Part shown: in pieces, positions 61,275 through 64,000 of the stretch
Numbering within the stretch: the first letter of the stretch is position 1
Layout of the letters: each line of letters starts with the position of its first letter
Origin: Clostridium bornimense
GTDB lineage: Bacteria > Bacillota > Clostridia > Clostridiales > Clostridiaceae
NCBI RefSeq assembly: GCF_000577895.1
Contig: NZ_HG917868.1
Location: 930,001 to 994,000 of the forward strand
Direction of reading: 5' to 3'
DNA: 64,000 nucleotides
Position numbers and translations under genes: made by a program
Notes under the pieces: model-generated
Database searches by the model: none
Told to the model about the DNA's origin: nothing
Seen by the model: the letters and a program-made list of their open reading frames with translations, nothing else

Positions 61275-62174
61275 ATGCATTGTCCAATTATCTTATTAAC
61301 AGACAAGTCGAAGTATTATTCAATATTAAAAAAAATAAATGAAATGATGAAAGATACGGAAGTAATTACTAGCAGAAGTTGTCCTCATTGTACTAGCACA
61401 AAAGTAATAAAGTATGGCAGAGTGAAAAGTAATAAAGCACAAATTTTTTATTGTAAGGAGTGCAAAAAAAGATTTGTAGAAACTATTGGGACACCATTTT
61501 ATTATAGTAAGAAAAGTGAAGCAGTATGGAAGAATTATTTTGAAAATATGTGGATTGGATGTACTATAAGGCAGTGCTCTGGCAAGATGAATATTTCACA
61601 AAACACTTCATTTTCATGGAGACATAAAATTCTTGGTTATTATTCAAAATTTTTAAAAAGAAAAGCTTTAGAAAATGAAGCAGAGATATTAGTAAGGACT
61701 TATGTTCAAAATTCTAGAAAAGAGAAAGAATCAGCTATTGAAAATGTCAATAAAGAGGTTTTTTCATTAAAACCAGGAGAAAGATTTTATTTTTTCTTTA
61801 CTAAAGATAAAGATGAAAATATAGAATTTATTCCTTTTGATAAGTATCCATTAGTAAGATCAAAATTAGAAAAGAACTTGTCTGTTATTCTAAATAAGGT
61901 AAAAAAGGTTTCTATTTATGGAAATAATGTTATTATGTCTTATGCTAAAAGAAAGTTTAAAGAAGTCTCAAAAATAGTTTCAAATTCTAAACTTTTTTTC
62001 TATGAAAAAGAGATGAGAACTTGGATGAGCGGATTTTGGGGAGTATCTTTTAGATATATTACTAATTATTTAAATTGGTTCAGAATATATTATAAAAATG
62101 ATAAAGAATATACAAATACAAGACAGTATTTATATAGAACAGTTAGAGAACTTATTAATGAAAATATAATATAA
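61275..62174 (+). CDS. Degenerate IS1595-type transposase-like protein
   Basis: 299 residues. An N-terminal zinc ribbon (CPHCTSTKVIKYGR..FYCKECKKRF), then TIGTPFYYSKKSEAVWKNYF, an HTH-like segment ending FSWRHKIL, and a C-terminal EMRTWMSGFWGVSFRYITNYLNWF, which all match the layout of IS1595 transposases. The segment where the catalytic DDE residues normally lie reads PGERFYFFFTKDKD and SIYGNNVIMSYAKRKF, without the usual D-E-T and T-D motifs, so catalysis is doubtful. ATG 61275 with GGAGGT is preferred over ATG 61215. Confidence 0.72.
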   Translation: MHCPIILLTDKSKYYSILKKINEMMKDTEVITSRSCPHCTSTKVIKYGRVKSNKAQIFYCKECKKRFVETIGTPFYYSKKSEAVWKNYFENMWIGCTIRQCSGKMNISQNTSFSWRHKILGYYSKFLKRKALENEAEILVRTYVQNSRKEKESAIENVNKEVFSLKPGERFYFFFTKDKDENIEFIPFDKYPLVRSKLEKNLSVILNKVKKVSIYGNNVIMSYAKRKFKEVSKIVSNSKLFFYEKEMRTWMSGFWGVSFRYITNYLNWFRIYYKNDKEYTNTRQYLYRTVRELINENII

Positions 62175-62230
62175 AATGGGAAGGGCAAGCTTTGACTTAA
62201 AAAATGAATTACATAGGAATTAGCAAAAAA

Positions 62231-62254
62231 CACTACTTATCTAGAACAGAAGAG
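62231..62254 (-). repeat. Partial dispersed end-type repeat
   Basis: CACTACTTATCTAGAACAGA; a second, truncated right end about 95 bp inside the full right end at 62325. Both are preceded by AAAAAA. Confidence 0.7.
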
Positions 62255-62382
62255 TAATTTTTTTATTGATGGATTTTAAAAAAATTAAATAGATATAATT
62301 TTCATAACAAAATTATACAAAAAACACTACTTAGTTAGAATAGGTACTAATATGAAGTTTATCTATATACGGATGTAGAATA

Positions 62383-62424
62383 AAAAGGTTATCACACAAT
62401 AATGTAAGTGATAGCCTTTTTATT
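62383..62424 (+). terminator. Terminator after the IS-like element
   Basis: AAAAGGTTATCAC pairs with GTGATAGCCTTTT (one G-U), followed by TATTTA. Confidence 0.75.
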
Positions 62425-62590
62425 TATGCAATCTTTTAGTAATAATTATATCAAACGTGTAATTTTTCAATGTCGAAAAATAAATAGAAGAAATGGTTGA
62501 TAATTACTATGAGTTATCGTATACTATATAACATAATAAATAATAAATTATAAAAAGTTTATTTTAAATTTATCAAGGGAGATGTGGGAA

Positions 62591-63394
62591 GTGAAAGGAA
62601 GAAATTCAACTATTATTGCAGCTGCAATAACTACTGTTAGCGTGTTAGGAGTAATATTACTAATAGATGGGCATAAAACTGTGCCTACTGGACACACAGG
62701 TATAAAAGTAGTATTAGGAAAAGCACAAGAAGAGACGTTAGGAGAAGGGTGGCATTGGAAAATGCCTTTTGTTACAAAAATTGAAGTAATGGATAATAGA
62801 ACTCAAAAAATAAAGGTAGAAGGTTCTTCAGCAAGTAAAGATTTACAAACTGTATCAACGAAAGTTGTAGTAAATTTTAGGATAGACAAGGAGCAATCTT
62901 CAAAGTTATATAGGAATGTAGGAAGAACTTATGAAGAAACAATATTAGCGCCAGCAATCTCAAATAGTGTTAAGGCAGTTACAGCAAGGTATACAGCTAC
63001 AGATTTAATACAACAAAGAGATGAGGTAGCATCAGCAATGACAGAGGATCTAACAGAAAAGATGGCTACTTATGGTATCGTAATAGATGGGTTTAATATT
63101 ACAAACTTTGATTTTAGTGATGAGTTTAACAAAGCTATTGAAGCAACTCAAACAGCACAACAAAATGCATTAAAAGCTCAACAAGAATTAGAAATATCTA
63201 AGGCTGAAGCAGAAAAGAAGATTGTAGAAGCACAAGGGGATGCTGAGGCTAATAGAATAAAAGCTGAATCAATTGATGATAAAATATTACAACAAGAATT
63301 TATTAAGAAATGGAATGGAGAACTTCCAAGTGTTATGGGATCTGATGGTAATATATTAGACATAAGTTCATTAATGGGGCAAGAGAAAAAGTAG
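62591..63394 (+). CDS. Prohibitin/SPFH-domain membrane protein
   Basis: 267 residues. One N-terminal membrane helix (STIIAAAITTVSVLGVILLI), then a prohibitin homology domain (VPTGHTGIKVVLGKAQEETLGEGWHWKMPF..DNRTQKI), a coiled coil with EAEA, and a Gly/Ser-rich end. Probably organises membrane proteins or proteases. GTG 62591 has AAGGGAG nine bases away; the in-frame ATG 62582 abuts that RBS. A TGTCGAA (62471-62477) upstream resembles a Spo0A box. Confidence 0.85.
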   Translation: MKGRNSTIIAAAITTVSVLGVILLIDGHKTVPTGHTGIKVVLGKAQEETLGEGWHWKMPFVTKIEVMDNRTQKIKVEGSSASKDLQTVSTKVVVNFRIDKEQSSKLYRNVGRTYEETILAPAISNSVKAVTARYTATDLIQQRDEVASAMTEDLTEKMATYGIVIDGFNITNFDFSDEFNKAIEATQTAQQNALKAQQELEISKAEAEKKIVEAQGDAEANRIKAESIDDKILQQEFIKKWNGELPSVMGSDGNILDISSLMGQEKK

Positions 63395-63427
63395 AATTTA
63401 AAGATTAAATAATAAATATTTTTATGG

Positions 63428-63466
63428 AAATGATAATATTATGAATCATAATATTATCATTTTTTT
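63428..63466 (+). terminator. Terminator after prohibitin-like gene
   Basis: AAATGATAATATTAT pairs perfectly with ATAATATTATCATTT, then TTTT. Confidence 0.85.
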
Positions 63467-63494
63467 GTGATTATACAAAAGAGGAGGAAAGTGA

Positions 63495-64000
63495 ATGGAT
63501 GAGAAAAGAACATTAAGATGGTATAACTTGGGCATGATAGCTTTTGTTATGGTATGGGGATTTGGAAATATAGTAAATAACTTTGCACAACAAGGATTGC
63601 AAGTAATTGTATCATGGATTTTGATTTTAGCACTGTATTTTGTTCCATATGCGTTGATGGTTGGTGAAATGGGATCAACTTTTGATTCAACTAGTGGTGG
63701 AGTAAGCAGTTGGGTTAAAGAAACGTCTGGAACTAAAATTGCATACTTAGCTGGATGGACTTATTGGGTTGTACATATTCCATATCTAGCTCAAAAACCG
63801 CAAGCAGTAGTAGTAGCGCTAGGATGGGTTTTCTTTCAAGATGGTTCTAAAGTAAGTAATATGAATCCAATGATGTTGCAGTTAATTACTCTTATAATAT
63901 TTTTAATATTTATGTGGGTTGCATCAAGAGGAATAACATCCCTTAAGACAATTGGAACATTGGCAGGAACAGCCGTTTTTGTAATGTCAATTTTATACGT
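63495..64000 (+). CDS. APC-family amino-acid permease, 5' part
   Basis: 168 codons to the window edge, RBS GAGGAGG. At least four helices. NLGMIAFVMVWGFGNIVNNFA and YALMVGEMGSTFDSTSGGVSSWVKETSG match the first helices and loop of APC transporters (YjeM/GadC-like group: glycine-rich unwound helix 1 and GGxxxW loop). Substrate unknown; the gene runs out of the window. Confidence 0.85.
   Translation, partial: MDEKRTLRWYNLGMIAFVMVWGFGNIVNNFAQQGLQVIVSWILILALYFVPYALMVGEMGSTFDSTSGGVSSWVKETSGTKIAYLAGWTYWVVHIPYLAQKPQAVVVALGWVFFQDGSKVSNMNPMMLQLITLIIFLIFMWVASRGITSLKTIGTLAGTAVFVMSILY

Larger units (their letters stand above)
61141..62361 (+). mobile_element. IS1595-like element bounded by dispersed-repeat inverted ends
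   Basis: Left end 61141-61178 (TTCATATTAGCATCTGTTGT, then AGATAAGTAGTGGT) and right end 62325-62361 (inverse of TTCATATTAGTACCTATTCT, AACTAAGTAGTG) are inverted copies, about 1.2 kb apart, enclosing one transposase-like gene. A partial extra right end lies at 62231-62254. The size fits IS1595-type elements. No clear target duplication was seen. Confidence 0.65.

Overview
The window looks like a chromosomal segment of a low-GC, AT-rich Firmicute, most likely Clostridium sensu stricto. The evidence is strong AGGAGG-type ribosome binding sites, AT-rich codon use, U-tailed terminators after most genes, and a gene repertoire typical of clostridia (Cys-rich peptide radical-SAM maturase, DUF134 and NifX-like pair, M24 peptidase, SbcCD, YjfB, GT2-PilZ). 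Species cannot be fixed from the sequence alone. No rRNA, tRNA or CRISPR array was recognised.

Layout. 1-216: tail of a surface protein. 0.44-7.7 kb: a RiPP-type cluster with an ABC exporter, a 66-residue Cys-rich precursor, a radical SAM/SPASM maturase, an M16-like peptidase and a membrane-linked serine hydrolase. 7.8-18.5 kb: a defence island. It holds a fusion of UvrD-like helicase, HsdR-N-like nuclease and LexA-like S24 domain, interrupted by one in-frame TAA; an EVE-like/PD-(D/E)XK nuclease; a C5 cytosine methyltransferase with a Sau3AI/MutH-like endonuclease, which suggests GATC specificity; a PLD-DEAD helicase; and two unknown genes. 18.7-21.4 kb: an ArsR-containing operon (TauE-like exporter, nitroreductase, metallo-beta-lactamase fold hydrolase). 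21.5-30 kb: accessory genes (RlaP-like nucleotidyltransferase, a MazG-like enzyme between about 100-bp direct repeats, MarR-flavodoxin, MATE pump, NifX/DUF134, MerR, RES domain plus STAS-like protein).

30.1-32.6 kb: beta-carbonic anhydrase and Xaa-Pro aminopeptidase. 33.3-40.4 kb: an alternative Hsp70 locus with two short Hsp70 paralogues, a GrpE-like protein, two TPR membrane proteins (one with a J-like domain lacking HPD) and a secreted protein. 40.4-40.8 kb: a candidate structured RNA. 40.8-45.5 kb: sbcD-sbcC. 45.7-64 kb: mostly envelope and transport genes (flotillin, c-di-GMP-responsive GT2-PilZ, MgtC, GH13 lipoprotein, DUF4405-like cytochrome, chromate transporter pair, ABC exporter, SulP, SPFH protein, amino-acid permease).

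Repeats. A roughly 43-bp sequence recurs about ten times, only in intergenic DNA. It forms the inverted ends of a 1.2-kb IS1595-like element (61141-62361) and of a 124-bp MITE-like element (51492-51615); the other copies are solo ends. A second recurring unit is a terminator-like hairpin with a (C)GTCACGTA stem, present six times. Two copies share 23 identical bases and flank the helicase-nuclease-S24 gene; another two flank the MazG-like gene. The most unusual item is the helicase-nuclease fused to a self-cleavage-type LexA domain.
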